Origin: Candidatus Poribacteria bacterium
Lineage (GTDB): Bacteria; Poribacteria; WGA-4E; WGA-3G
DNA length: 64,000 nt
Assembly: GCA_022394755.1 (NCBI GenBank)
Contig: JAGFCA010000061.1
Coordinates: 27,402-91,401 of the forward strand
Reading direction: 5' to 3'
A program made the translations under genes and the position numbers. The notes under the pieces are model-generated. The model was not told where the DNA came from, searched no databases, and worked only from the letters and a program-made list of their open reading frames with translations. Shown piece by piece: positions 9,218-19,385 of the stretch (positions within the stretch are counted from its first letter, which is position 1; the number at the start of each line of letters is the position of its first letter).

Positions 9218-12200
9218 CTACCTTCTAATTACCATTTTCCGGGTGGCTTTAAAATCTCTGGCAGAAATAGTATAAAAATAAATTCCACTTGCAACCATTT
9301 CATCATCTGAATTCCTACCATTCCAATGTAAGATATGTTTCCCGGGTAGATGACTTTCATATTCTTTAATTCTTACAAGACGGCCTTTCTCATCATATAT
9401 TGATAGACTTAACTCAGTCTCTGTAGAAAGTGATATTGGAATCCATGTTTCAGGATTAAATGGATTAGGATAATTCTGGTATAACTGATTAATGGGACCT
9501 TGAGATAGGTCCATTACCGATAAACTATCCACAACGATGTTATCCTCTACCCCTAAATTACTCAATCTTGTATCAATTTGGAATATATTAAGTTGATACA
9601 AATCTGAAATATATAAAGCATTATCAGTCACAAGTATGTCTGAAGGAACATGTAACTGTGTATACCGTATTTCTCTTTGCATTGTATCGGTATTAATAAC
9701 CTGTAGACTTTCAACATCAAGTAAAAATAGAAAATCATCTTTAGCTTTTGCCACAATAGGTATTGTCGTATCATTGTAGGTTGCAACTAATGTAAGGTTA
9801 TTCAGTTGATTAATATCAAGTTTTAACACACCGTTGTGTGTATCAAGAACATAGGTATAGTTATCTGCTATTGTGACATTGGTTGCAGCACCTTCAGTTT
9901 GAAAATGTTGAATTGGTCGTGGAAGAGATGGGTTGGATATATCTAATATATGTAAACCGCCTTCAAGAGCTACAACATACACATGGGTCGCATTATGATC
10001 CATCTTATACACAGTACCGTTTAGGTTACGGTTTGAGACTATTTTACTCAGTTCAATCTTACTAATATCTACAACGACAAGTGAACCTGCACACAGATAT
10101 GCATAATTATTTATCAAATCAATTGCATATACCGGTTGTTCTGTAATTATTCTTGCAAGTATATCTCCTGAAATAACATCAATAATTTCCATTCCATCTT
10201 CTAATCCTATAAAAGCATAGTCTTTCTCAATAGTGACACATATTGCTCCATATTCTTGATTATTTAATCGGACCTCCTGAATCATATCACCAGTAAAAGG
10301 ATCGGATAATTCTATTACTTTTAATCCTCCTTTACCATGTGCGACAGCTATTCTTGAATCAGAATTAGTGATATCAATATCGTATGCTACCCCACCAGCA
10401 TTATATTGTGATAACCATTTCGGTGTATAGGGGTTTGAAATTTCGAAGGTCTGTATTCCACCTAATCCATCAGCTATAGCTACATATTCTTCTGAAGTTT
10501 CTGATTCCCATATTGTCAGATTATTTGCTGAACCTATAGTCGCATGGGATGTAATCAATTTTGGACGGAATGGATTATTGATATTAATAATATGTAAGCC
10601 TGCATGTTTATCAGTTAAATATAAGAAGTCTTGTTTACGTTGTATACTTGTAGTAAGACCAGGAGTATTTAATACAGATATTGGTTTTGGTTCAGCAGGG
10701 ACATCCACGTTTAATATATGTAGATTGTTAGAAACAAGTTGTAGAGAATCCTCTCCAATTTCAAAATCAAGAGCAGCAATTGGGTATGTTCCCTTTACAT
10801 TAAATCCGCCAAGAGGGTCAGTTGTGAGTATATAAACTCCGACTGCGTTATCACTTAAATATACATCATCACCATTGGTTGAAACACTTAATGAAACTCC
10901 ATTAGGTATAAAGAATCTTTTCGGGTGTGGGTTTGGTAGGTTATATATGTCTTGTAATCTATAAACTAATAAACCACGTATTGAATCAAGTGTGTATAAG
11001 TCCCCATTTCCAATATGTAGATAGGTTGCATCCTGGAATCCCTTAATTGTCTTAACAATTCTGGGGAATTCAGGTTGACTTATATCAAATAAATGTATTC
11101 CAGATTTACCATCTGCAATGAATAAATTTTCACCATCATGTGCAATACTTCCTGCTGAACCAGGTGTGTCAACTTCAGCAATCTTGGTTAGCTCTTTCCC
11201 TAAACGAAAAACTTCCAATCCCCAAACACTTGTGGAAAATACATGTCCGTTTTGAATGATGATATCTTGATAATTACTTGATAGGTGTATCTGTGTTCTT
11301 GGTTTTAATTGGAGTGAGTTATTTGATGGGTGAATTACTGCACGATTACCTACATTGTTGATTATTTGTGTTTTACTTTTAGGTGAGTATTTTACTGACT
11401 CTGGAAGAGAAAATCTAAACTTACTATTGATATTTGGTGTTGGTAAGTCATTCTCATTACTTATATTGATTGGGTCTAACTCTAATGTAGGATTTACTAT
11501 GCTGGAAATAGTTTGTGTATAAGGACTGGTAAGAATTAAGAGTATTTGTCCTTCAGGTTTTAAATTATTTAGAGCAAGCGTATATGTAGAGGTATTTTGC
11601 CCTTCATTAATTTCAGGATTAGTATGTAGGGGTAATACGACTGGTTCTTTGTTATTTGGTAATATGTAGACAATCTTTGCATATAACTCAACATGTGGAT
11701 TTGCTACTAAGCTTATCTCCAATTTTTCTGGAAGGTCTTTATATAAGAAATACTGAAAACCCCAACTATTTACAGTTTTATTAAGCCTTGATGGATAGGC
11801 AGTAATCTGCGGAATATCCGCCTTGATTTTTCTATTCCTAAGATTCCTGTAACTGAATTCTGAACCAAAACCAGGATTATTAAACCAGTTTGTAATTCCC
11901 CAATTAAGAAATACATCAATAACTTCTGTTCCATTTAATGATCTTCCAATACCTTCTAAGCCAAGTTTGTTCTCAGCTGAAATCCTCCTGATAATAGATT
12001 TATTCCCATGATTTTCATAAAGATATAATAGGTACATAAAAGCAGCACCATAATATATATCTGCTGTATTTGCGGTCGTGATAGATGGAAATGGATTAGA
12101 TAGATAGTTATCTACAAAGAGTGTATGGACTGTTCCATAAACCCCCCATTCTGCAAATGAAGCTAATCCTTCTTCTAACCATCGTTGGTCATTCGTACCA

Positions 12201-12823
12201 CCATTCTGATACCAACTCACTAAATGTGCAAATTCATGAGCTAAACTACTATAGAATGTATGCCTCGTCCTTTCTTTGAATTGGTAAATATCCATATAGA
12301 GAATATCACGTCTATTACTCGTTGGATGGGTCGGATGAAGATCTGTCGGTGAGAAATACCCGCCAAAATCATGACCGGATTTATTTAATCCTACATCGTG
12401 TAATAAGATTGTAATTTTATTCTCACGATCAATTCCAGGTTTGAATACTGACCCTACCCATTCCTGTATACCAGAGTAGATTCTCTCATCAAATGTCTCT
12501 GTAATATTCTTTGCATCGTTCTCTGTCAGTAAATCCTGAACAGTAGTATCAACATATAAATAACAATTTATACCGATATTTACACAGATAGCATTTACAG
12601 ATGTTTCTGGAATATGAATAAAAAACCTCTCTGTTTGTCCTAATTTTACAGGAGGTGCAGGGGCTGCAGGAACATTGATTAAACTGTTTATATTTTTATC
12701 TTGAAGGTTGGCATAACGTTCACAGAGTAAAGGTGTACCACACTGCCAAGGGTCAGCACTAACTTCCCCAAAATGGATAATAAACAGAATAAGTAATAAT
12801 ATGATTAAGATTCGCATACTCAT
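9218..12823 (-). CDS. secreted gluzincin metalloprotease with propeller-like repeats and FlgD-like C-terminus
   Basis: A 1201-aa secreted protein. Residues 1-23 are a signal peptide ending near VSA. The peptidase domain shows HEFAH at 196-200 and WLEEGLASF at 216-223, so H196, H200 and E218 are probable zinc ligands, as in MA-clan gluzincins. Residues 510-1090 contain many repeats of the LVIVD type (blocks such as DGKSGIHLFDISQPEFP and GGLHILDISNPSLPRP), probably a beta-propeller. The last 90 residues (YQNYPNPFNPETWIP, then SGIYFYTISARDFKATRKMVI) form a FlgD-like/T9SS-style C-terminal domain. No Shine-Dalgarno is evident. Probable extracellular or surface protease; the substrate is unknown. 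Confidence 0.85.
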   Translation of the reverse strand: MSMRILIILLLILFIIHFGEVSADPWQCGTPLLCERYANLQDKNINSLINVPAAPAPPVKLGQTERFFIHIPETSVNAICVNIGINCYLYVDTTVQDLLTENDAKNITETFDERIYSGIQEWVGSVFKPGIDRENKITILLHDVGLNKSGHDFGGYFSPTDLHPTHPTSNRRDILYMDIYQFKERTRHTFYSSLAHEFAHLVSWYQNGGTNDQRWLEEGLASFAEWGVYGTVHTLFVDNYLSNPFPSITTANTADIYYGAAFMYLLYLYENHGNKSIIRRISAENKLGLEGIGRSLNGTEVIDVFLNWGITNWFNNPGFGSEFSYRNLRNRKIKADIPQITAYPSRLNKTVNSWGFQYFLYKDLPEKLEISLVANPHVELYAKIVYILPNNKEPVVLPLHTNPEINEGQNTSTYTLALNNLKPEGQILLILTSPYTQTISSIVNPTLELDPINISNENDLPTPNINSKFRFSLPESVKYSPKSKTQIINNVGNRAVIHPSNNSLQLKPRTQIHLSSNYQDIIIQNGHVFSTSVWGLEVFRLGKELTKIAEVDTPGSAGSIAHDGENLFIADGKSGIHLFDISQPEFPRIVKTIKGFQDATYLHIGNGDLYTLDSIRGLLVYRLQDIYNLPNPHPKRFFIPNGVSLSVSTNGDDVYLSDNAVGVYILTTDPLGGFNVKGTYPIAALDFEIGEDSLQLVSNNLHILNVDVPAEPKPISVLNTPGLTTSIQRKQDFLYLTDKHAGLHIININNPFRPKLITSHATIGSANNLTIWESETSEEYVAIADGLGGIQTFEISNPYTPKWLSQYNAGGVAYDIDITNSDSRIAVAHGKGGLKVIELSDPFTGDMIQEVRLNNQEYGAICVTIEKDYAFIGLEDGMEIIDVISGDILARIITEQPVYAIDLINNYAYLCAGSLVVVDISKIELSKIVSNRNLNGTVYKMDHNATHVYVVALEGGLHILDISNPSLPRPIQHFQTEGAATNVTIADNYTYVLDTHNGVLKLDINQLNNLTLVATYNDTTIPIVAKAKDDFLFLLDVESLQVINTDTMQREIRYTQLHVPSDILVTDNALYISDLYQLNIFQIDTRLSNLGVEDNIVVDSLSVMDLSQGPINQLYQNYPNPFNPETWIPISLSTETELSLSIYDEKGRLVRIKEYESHLPGKHILHWNGRNSDDEMVASGIYFYTISARDFKATRKMVIRR

Positions 12824-13022
12824 AATTACAATTTAGAGAAAAACACAACTCTAATAGCATATATTATTCAGATAAGATATAATCTATATGTCAAACCAAT
12901 AGTTTAAGCAGAATTCTTTTCAAACTAAATCGGTGTATTGAAGTACATTATTCAATGTATCTTGGTTCTTTAATGTATGGAAATTTGTACTTATACATTG
13001 ACTGTAATATTGAAATTCTAAT

Positions 13023-13448
13023 ATGGATAACCAAACATTTGAATACCTTGAACATACTGCTGATGCAGGAATGCGTGTATGGGGAGATTCATTGGAATCA
13101 CTTTTTACGAATGCGGCATTAGGATTATTTGAAATGATGGTTGTAATTGGGTCTATTGATAACACCATTTCAATTGATATTGAAGTAAGTGCAGATTCAA
13201 TTGAGATGTTATTGGTTGCTTGGTTAGATGAATTGATATATCAACACGAGGTTGAAGAAGTATTTTTTAATAACACTGAGATATTATGCATCAACTCAGA
13301 AAAACTGTCAGCCCGTGCCTATGGAGAGCCAACAAATTTTGATAAACATATCGTCTATACAGAAATCAAAGCTGTAACATTACACCAATTGTATGTATAT
13401 AAGAAAGAAAGTGGATTGTGGGAGGCACAAGTTATTTTTGACTTATAG
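13023..13448 (+). CDS. archease (RtcB cofactor family)
   Basis: This 141-aa protein matches archease from end to end: FEYLEHTADAGMRVWG at the N-terminus (conserved H-T-A-D metal-binding segment), NAALGLFEMM, LLVAWLDELIYQHEVE, a KAVTLHQLYV strand and a C-terminal VIFDL. Archease activates the RNA ligase RtcB by promoting guanylylation. No rtcB lies in the window, so the partner must be elsewhere. No clear ribosome-binding site precedes the ATG. The stop lies 10 nt from the convergent stop of the FG-GAP gene. Confidence 0.88.
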   Translation: MDNQTFEYLEHTADAGMRVWGDSLESLFTNAALGLFEMMVVIGSIDNTISIDIEVSADSIEMLLVAWLDELIYQHEVEEVFFNNTEILCINSEKLSARAYGEPTNFDKHIVYTEIKAVTLHQLYVYKKESGLWEAQVIFDL

Positions 13449-13458
13449 TTCCAATAGA

Positions 13459-15102
13459 CTACCGTCTTTCTTCAATTGTAATTTCTTGATTTGCTTTTAC
13501 ATCCTTAACGATTTCTGTTTTTCCACCTTGCCAGTTTACCTCAATTAGATCAACAATAATGTCATTTTTCAAACCCAGGAACAGAGTCATTTCACTCTGC
13601 GAACAATAACTTGAACCGCTTCTTACAGTTCGCGTTTGTGTTCCATTATTTGATACGACCTTAATACGTGATCCGATTCCATTTCGATTGCTCTGTTGAC
13701 CAACAAGCTTTATTTTTAACCAATTATGATTATTTCCACCATCATTACGGTATAAATGGACAGGACCATTTGAAGTAGTTACAAGTATATCTGGATCTCC
13801 ATCGTTATCAATGTCCCCGTATGCAGTACCCCTTCCGACTACTGGTTTTGATAAGTCATTACCAACTTTATCAATCACCTCAACAAAACCAGCACCGTCT
13901 AAATTATGAAATAGATGAGGACGTTGTGGATATGTAACTTTACTTTGTATTAGGTTAATATCTGTTTCTACATGACCGTTTGTCGTAAAAACATCAAGCT
14001 TGCCATCAAAGTCAAAATCAAAAAAGAAACATCCAAATGTGAGTGTTAACAATGATGGTTGTCCCAGTTTTGCAATTGGTGCATCATCAATAAAAAAATC
14101 ACCTTCGTTCTTATATAAGTTTATCATTTCATTAGAAAAATTACCTATAATGAGACTTTCTGTTCCACTGTTGTCAAAATCTCCAGCATCCACCCCCATT
14201 GCCCCTGTAGCAATACCGTTCTCATTAAATGCGACACCAGTAATCATACCAACTTCAATAAACGTACCATCACCATTATTCTGATATAACTTATTCGGTT
14301 GAGTATCGTTTGCTTCAAAGATATCGGGTAAACCATCAGCATTATAATCGAGAATACAAACCCCTAAAGATTTACTATCCGGATCACTCACACCTGCAAT
14401 TCGCGAAACATCTACAAATGTTCCATCACCTCGGTTTCGAAAAAGTTTACTCGCTTGTCCGGAATATGATTCTGGTGTGCAGTATGACTTATTCTTTCCA
14501 TCTAAAGTACAATAGATGTCATTTTCTATAGTCCATTCAACATAATTGGCTACATATAAGTCTAAAAAACCGTCTAAGTTGTAATCGAACCATGCACAAC
14601 TTGTTCCAAAACCCGGGTTCGTAATTCCAGCTTCTTCTGTAACATCCTTGAAAGTGCCATTACCATTATTACGGAATAACTTATCATCATTTAGACAACT
14701 TAGGTAAATATCATCGTCACCATCATTGTCAAAATCTCCGACTGCCACACCCATACCATAGACATTCACATCCAATCCTGCCCTATTAGTTACATCTTTA
14801 AAAGTTCCATCCTTTTGGTTATGAAACAATGCGGGTGTTTGAGATTTTCCAGTATTATGTCCCTTCCAATCTTTACAGTTTACTAAGAATATGTCCATCC
14901 ATCCATCACCATTATAGTCAAGAAAAGCACATCCAGACCCCATCGTTTCTGGTAGATATTTTTCTCCAAATGCCCCGTTATTGTGGTTAAAGTTTAAGCC
15001 TGAGATGTCAGTAATATCTGTAAAACGAGGTAATTCAGCTTGTGTTAATTGAATTGGGATAAATAGGAAAAGAAGGTATAGATATTTTAATATTCTTTGC
15101 AT
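13459..15102 (-). CDS. secreted FG-GAP repeat / ASPIC-UnbV (CRTAC1-like) protein
   Basis: A 547-aa secreted protein. A signal peptide (hydrophobic core LYLLFLFIPI, cleavage near TQA) is followed by multiple FG-GAP/VCBS blades, each with a calcium-loop motif such as DYNGDGWMD, DFDNDGDDD, DYNLDGFLD and DYNADGLPD, then a C-terminal ASPIC/UnbV domain (NRNGIGSRIKV, GSSYCSQSE, LGLKNDIIVDLIEVNW). Such proteins are extracellular seven-bladed beta-propellers of unknown exact role. I start at the ATG that directly precedes the signal peptide; a TTG 51 nt upstream would add a hydrophilic leader and is unlikely. It lacks the TTWG tail of its neighbour. Confidence 0.88.
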   Translation of the reverse strand: MQRILKYLYLLFLFIPIQLTQAELPRFTDITDISGLNFNHNNGAFGEKYLPETMGSGCAFLDYNGDGWMDIFLVNCKDWKGHNTGKSQTPALFHNQKDGTFKDVTNRAGLDVNVYGMGVAVGDFDNDGDDDIYLSCLNDDKLFRNNGNGTFKDVTEEAGITNPGFGTSCAWFDYNLDGFLDLYVANYVEWTIENDIYCTLDGKNKSYCTPESYSGQASKLFRNRGDGTFVDVSRIAGVSDPDSKSLGVCILDYNADGLPDIFEANDTQPNKLYQNNGDGTFIEVGMITGVAFNENGIATGAMGVDAGDFDNSGTESLIIGNFSNEMINLYKNEGDFFIDDAPIAKLGQPSLLTLTFGCFFFDFDFDGKLDVFTTNGHVETDINLIQSKVTYPQRPHLFHNLDGAGFVEVIDKVGNDLSKPVVGRGTAYGDIDNDGDPDILVTTSNGPVHLYRNDGGNNHNWLKIKLVGQQSNRNGIGSRIKVVSNNGTQTRTVRSGSSYCSQSEMTLFLGLKNDIIVDLIEVNWQGGKTEIVKDVKANQEITIEERR

Positions 15103-15218
15103 ATAATTAATCGTTGTATTTTGAAATTCTTTATGTTTTACTCTTATAGGCAATAGTTACAGTTTGTAATCGAACTGAATACAAAACTAACGAGTAATCA
15201 AACTCACATTTGGTTTAT

Positions 15219-15959
15219 CTATCTGTCTTTTATTTTACCCCAAGAAGTTGCAAGTTTTGCCTGTGGTTTGACTGCAAAAGGTTTTCCAGGTCCACCATTT
15301 CGGACGTTATCACCAGAAATCTCAACATTATCATACCTGACCCGAGCATTACTGATAGCAAGTCCAACTTGTCCTTTGTCAATAGGAGCTACATCACGAG
15401 CAGCAAATGAAACCAGAGGATCATCATCATCTGCATCTGCATACTTTATACTAAACGACAAAATTGCTTCTCCTTCTTCTAATGGATCAATCCCTATAGA
15501 AGCTGTGAGTTGATACCACCTATCTTTCTCAGCAACAAAATTCCTTGAAGCAGAACCTCCATTTTCCACCCATTTGCTAATTACAGCAAAGCCTCTTAGA
15601 TAATCTATGTAAAACGCATAACGACCGCCCTCTTCCCCTCTATCATGTAGAGAGAGTCCAAAATAAGGAGGATCGTTTCTTTCATCAATCAGTTTTACAT
15701 TACAGTTAACTGTATAAAAACTCCAATTGTTTTCACCCGTCATCCAAAGACTCCAAAATCCGGGTTGAAATATTTCTCCAACTGCTTCGTTGTTATTAAT
15801 CCACCATTTCTCTACTTGACGGTTAATATTAAAGATTTTCCATTCTTTAGTATCATTATCTTCAAAATCATCACGCCATGTACCAGCAAATGTATAGGAA
15901 ACAACACATCCTAATAGGTATAACAAAATAAATGAAAGTAAAAGTCTCTTATATATCAT
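15219..15959 (-). CDS. secreted LamG/DUF1080-like protein with TTWG tail
   Basis: A 246-aa exported protein. The N-terminus is hydrophobic (residues 5-25, ending TFAG). The body (WRDDFEDNDTKEWKIFN, then FYTVNCNVKLID, YAFYIDYLRGFAVISKW, WYQLTASIG, VGLAISNARVRYDNVEISG) follows the concanavalin-like fold of 3-keto-disaccharide hydrolase/DUF1080 proteins. The last 17 residues, VKPQAKLATSWGKIKDR, are the tail shared with five other secreted proteins here. A strong GGGGGG ribosome-binding site precedes the ATG. An LLGC sequence at residues 15-18 could be a weak lipobox, but the A-x-A-like site after it looks better. Function unknown; carbohydrate binding is likely. Confidence 0.75.
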   Translation of the reverse strand: MIYKRLLLSFILLYLLGCVVSYTFAGTWRDDFEDNDTKEWKIFNINRQVEKWWINNNEAVGEIFQPGFWSLWMTGENNWSFYTVNCNVKLIDERNDPPYFGLSLHDRGEEGGRYAFYIDYLRGFAVISKWVENGGSASRNFVAEKDRWYQLTASIGIDPLEEGEAILSFSIKYADADDDDPLVSFAARDVAPIDKGQVGLAISNARVRYDNVEISGDNVRNGGPGKPFAVKPQAKLATSWGKIKDR

Positions 15960-16000
15960 TTTATCCCCCCTTTATGATTTTCCTTAATATAAATTAATTT

Positions 16001-19000
16001 TTATTCTTCGTTAACAATACAATTCCCTTGAGAATCTGCATATGGACAGTAATTACAATGTTCCAGATTCTTCAGATATTCTTCTTTCTGAAGATTCGAA
16101 ATGTTATTTATCCATTGATGCTGAATTTTATTTATATCTGAAATTGTGAATGATTGTTGTAAGTATTTGCTTTGGGATGGTGAATATAGTGTAATTTTGA
16201 CTTCCTGTTCATTAGGATAATGAGAGTACAATAAAAGCGAATATAGTTCCATTTCTGAGGTTAGAACACTCAAATTCTCAATAGACTCATTAATGAAAAT
16301 AATACCATGCCAAATTCCTGATTTTTCTTGTATAAGTTTATCTAATTTACCAGATATAATGTGTTCACTCATTCTAAAGTGAATTTGTAGGTTCGTAAAT
16401 TCGCTTAGCGATGACGATATTACTACCCCTAATTCAGATGAACGTAGACTGTCATGTTGTTGTTTATATGTTAGTATATCTCCTGATGTATATTCTTTTT
16501 TATGCGGTGCCAGTTTGAGTACATTTTCAAGGTAATACCGTAATGAACAACGACCAAAGTTGGGCAATTCTTGTATAGAATATGTTGATGGGTAACTATT
16601 TACGGGAATTTGATTATATGGAAATGCAATATTAGATAATGTATGATCAACATGAGATGTGTCTTTTGTCAATAGCGATTTTGTTTGAATAGTCACATCA
16701 TCCTGTTGGATTTTGGGAATTCTTAGTTGATATTTACTCTCAACCAATTCTCCATTAATATACTCATTTAGATCTACATTCAACTCCTTAATTACATCAT
16801 CAGGATTAAATTCAAGATACTCTATGATATCCTGCATGGTTTCTTTAGATTTACCATCATCATTGATTGACCCTGATAGTATTAATCTGTCTTTAGCACG
16901 AGTTACCGCAACATAAAACACACGTTTTTCTTCCGCTATATCCTTCAGATTCTGTTTTTCCTTCATAGCATTGACTATTTCAGGATTGGTCTTATCATAC
17001 TCCTTTTCAGGTCTAAATGGCTTGAAACCAATCCCTAATTCATCATCTATGAACGGTTCTTTTGCCGAAGGTCCTGATCTGTCAAGGGAGGGAAGGATAA
17101 CTACTGGAAACTGATTTCCTTTAGCTGCGTGAATAGTCATAATCTTAACGGCAGAACTACTATCTTCGACTGGAGCATCACCCTCTGATGGTTCATCTAA
17201 AATCAAAATGTCCAGATACTCAACAAATTCATCAAGTAAATTCCTGAATTCATCACCATCGAAAGTTCCAGCGAGTTCTAATAGTTTTTGGTAATTTGCC
17301 CATTTCTGTTCACCTTTATTTCCAGACTTCATCACTCCTATCAAACCAGTATCATGAACAATAGTCTGGATAAGCATATTCATACGCATTCGTTGTGATA
17401 TTTGAAGATGACTATTTAAAATTACTTTAGCTTGTCTAAGTTGGTCTGTAGGTGTATTGTAGTTTTTAATTTTCTCCCAAAAACTATCTCCGCTTATATG
17501 TGATATTTCATATATTTCTAAATCAGATATACCAAAAGCCGGTCCACGTAAAACACCAATTAAGGATGTATTATTGCTTATGGGATTATTGAGAAAGTGA
17601 AGATAATTCCAAATATCGTATATTTCTTGTCGTTGATAGAAACCAATTCCCCCAGATGTAAGATAAGGAATACCATACTCATTTAATGCTACTTCTATTA
17701 GTGGTAAGTGTCTTCTTGCCCTAATCAGAATAGTTATATCACCAAATTCAATTGGTCTCGATTTTTCAACATTACCATCTCCATATTCCCAAATTTTCTC
17801 TTGAGAAACAATTAGATCTTGAATTTTCTGTGCGATTAACACAGATTCAGACACCTCATTCTCATCTTTATGAAGACTTATCTCCACAGAACCATTGCCA
17901 TTAGCATCTCGGGCTTTATTCAATGGTTCATAATTCACCTCGTAATCATTCTCAAGTTCACCTGTAAATTGTCTTTCAAAAAAGTAATTAACGAATCCTA
18001 CGACATCTCGTAAAGAGCGATAATTTTCTTGCAGACTAATAACTTCTCCATCAAGTTCTTTTATTTTTTCTCTCGTTTTATTAAAGACACGTACATCAGC
18101 TCTACGAAACCCATAGATGCTTTGTTTCGGATCACCAACAATGAATAAATTTGTATCTGAGAGATTATTCGTGAGAAGATTCACTAAGTCATATTGAAGT
18201 TCGTTTGTATCTTGATACTCATCTATCATGTAATATTTAAACTGATTTCTTATTTTTTCACTTACAGTATTGTTATTTTTTAATAAGTAAACAGTTCTTA
18301 ATTGAAGGTCTTCATTATCCAATTTTCCTTGAGTGAATTTAATCTCTTGATAGTTTTTCAATATCGGTTCGTATAGGCTAAGAAGGCTTTGGGTAACCTT
18401 ATACAACAATTCTTCATCAGTTTCAAAATCAGCATTGGCATCATAGCTTGGTGCTTTCTTAATCTTCTTAGCAATTGCGATAACAAATTTAATTTCGTCC
18501 TCTATCTCCATAGTATCTAAATTTCTACCTAAGATTTTATCTTTGGCAATTGTATTTGTCTTGGTAGTTATTAATTCTGCAATCTCTATTAGATATGTAC
18601 GTTTTAAGTCGTAATCCTCATCTTGGACAGATAATGTCTCAATTTGTTGTAATAATTCTCTCGTTTTATCTACTTGTTTACCTTTGGAAATATGAAGTAT
18701 AGTATATAGACAATTTATAAATTCCGATAGTTCACTTTCCGTCAAAATTGGTGCATTAAATATTTCATGCCATACATGTGGTATGTCACTATTGAGAGGA
18801 TTCTTGTAAACCGATTCTTGTAGAAAGTAAATTGTCGAACGACTCTCAACCATTTTTGATAGTAGGTCAATCAGATATTTTGTATCTCTTGTCCTATATA
18901 AACAATATTCAAGTTCGGAATAAAGAGGATCATCAGGTTTTAATACTATTTTGTCCAATATACTCTTGATAACTTCTCGCAATAAACGCCTTTGTTCCAT

Positions 19001-19360
19001 ACCATCAATAACAGTAAAAGACGCTGGTATTTTGGCATCAAATGGGTATTCTCTTAATATTCTTGCACAGAATGAATGTATTGTAGAAATAGGAGCAACA
19101 CTCATCTCTTCAATACATTTTTCGCGTATATTTTTATTCCGATCTAAGTGCAGCTCTTTAATTATACGTGCTTTGATCTCTGCAGCAGCTTTCTTAGTAA
19201 AAGTAATTGCAACAATTTGACTTGGACTAACATTGCCTTTACGAAGAATTTCAAGGTATCGTTCTACTAAGACTGTTGTTTTACCTGAACCCGCTCCTGC
19301 AGTTACACAGATGTGTTTATCAATATTAAGAGCTTTTTGTTGATCTCGAGTTAAATTCAT
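16001..19360 (-). CDS. UvrD/AddA-type helicase with degenerate nuclease domain
   Basis: An 1119-aa superfamily 1 helicase of the AddA/RecB type. Walker A is TAGAGSGKTT (residues 20-29). Further motifs are DEYQDT (II), GDPKQSIYGFRRADV (III), KIMTIHAAKGNQFPVV (V) and YVAVTRAKDRLIL (VI). The C-terminus keeps four cysteines in a Cas4/AddB-like Fe-S pattern (C938; then C1102-x2-C1105-x8-C1114). The PD-(D/E)xK residues look lost: GVVISSSL replaces G..xH..L, D1007 remains in GKLDK, and the DYKT position reads IIFINES. It probably works in double-strand break processing without cutting. No addB is adjacent. It sits 25 nt after the ABC ATPase. Confidence 0.88.
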   Translation of the reverse strand: MNLTRDQQKALNIDKHICVTAGAGSGKTTVLVERYLEILRKGNVSPSQIVAITFTKKAAAEIKARIIKELHLDRNKNIREKCIEEMSVAPISTIHSFCARILREYPFDAKIPASFTVIDGMEQRRLLREVIKSILDKIVLKPDDPLYSELEYCLYRTRDTKYLIDLLSKMVESRSTIYFLQESVYKNPLNSDIPHVWHEIFNAPILTESELSEFINCLYTILHISKGKQVDKTRELLQQIETLSVQDEDYDLKRTYLIEIAELITTKTNTIAKDKILGRNLDTMEIEDEIKFVIAIAKKIKKAPSYDANADFETDEELLYKVTQSLLSLYEPILKNYQEIKFTQGKLDNEDLQLRTVYLLKNNNTVSEKIRNQFKYYMIDEYQDTNELQYDLVNLLTNNLSDTNLFIVGDPKQSIYGFRRADVRVFNKTREKIKELDGEVISLQENYRSLRDVVGFVNYFFERQFTGELENDYEVNYEPLNKARDANGNGSVEISLHKDENEVSESVLIAQKIQDLIVSQEKIWEYGDGNVEKSRPIEFGDITILIRARRHLPLIEVALNEYGIPYLTSGGIGFYQRQEIYDIWNYLHFLNNPISNNTSLIGVLRGPAFGISDLEIYEISHISGDSFWEKIKNYNTPTDQLRQAKVILNSHLQISQRMRMNMLIQTIVHDTGLIGVMKSGNKGEQKWANYQKLLELAGTFDGDEFRNLLDEFVEYLDILILDEPSEGDAPVEDSSSAVKIMTIHAAKGNQFPVVILPSLDRSGPSAKEPFIDDELGIGFKPFRPEKEYDKTNPEIVNAMKEKQNLKDIAEEKRVFYVAVTRAKDRLILSGSINDDGKSKETMQDIIEYLEFNPDDVIKELNVDLNEYINGELVESKYQLRIPKIQQDDVTIQTKSLLTKDTSHVDHTLSNIAFPYNQIPVNSYPSTYSIQELPNFGRCSLRYYLENVLKLAPHKKEYTSGDILTYKQQHDSLRSSELGVVISSSLSEFTNLQIHFRMSEHIISGKLDKLIQEKSGIWHGIIFINESIENLSVLTSEMELYSLLLYSHYPNEQEVKITLYSPSQSKYLQQSFTISDINKIQHQWINNISNLQKEEYLKNLEHCNYCPYADSQGNCIVNEE

Positions 19361-19385
19361 AGATCTTGACTACAAATTATTAAAG

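Noticed and set aside
15103..15153. TTG start for the FG-GAP protein
   Set aside because: It would place 17 polar residues before the signal peptide; the ATG at 15102 starts the signal peptide cleanly.
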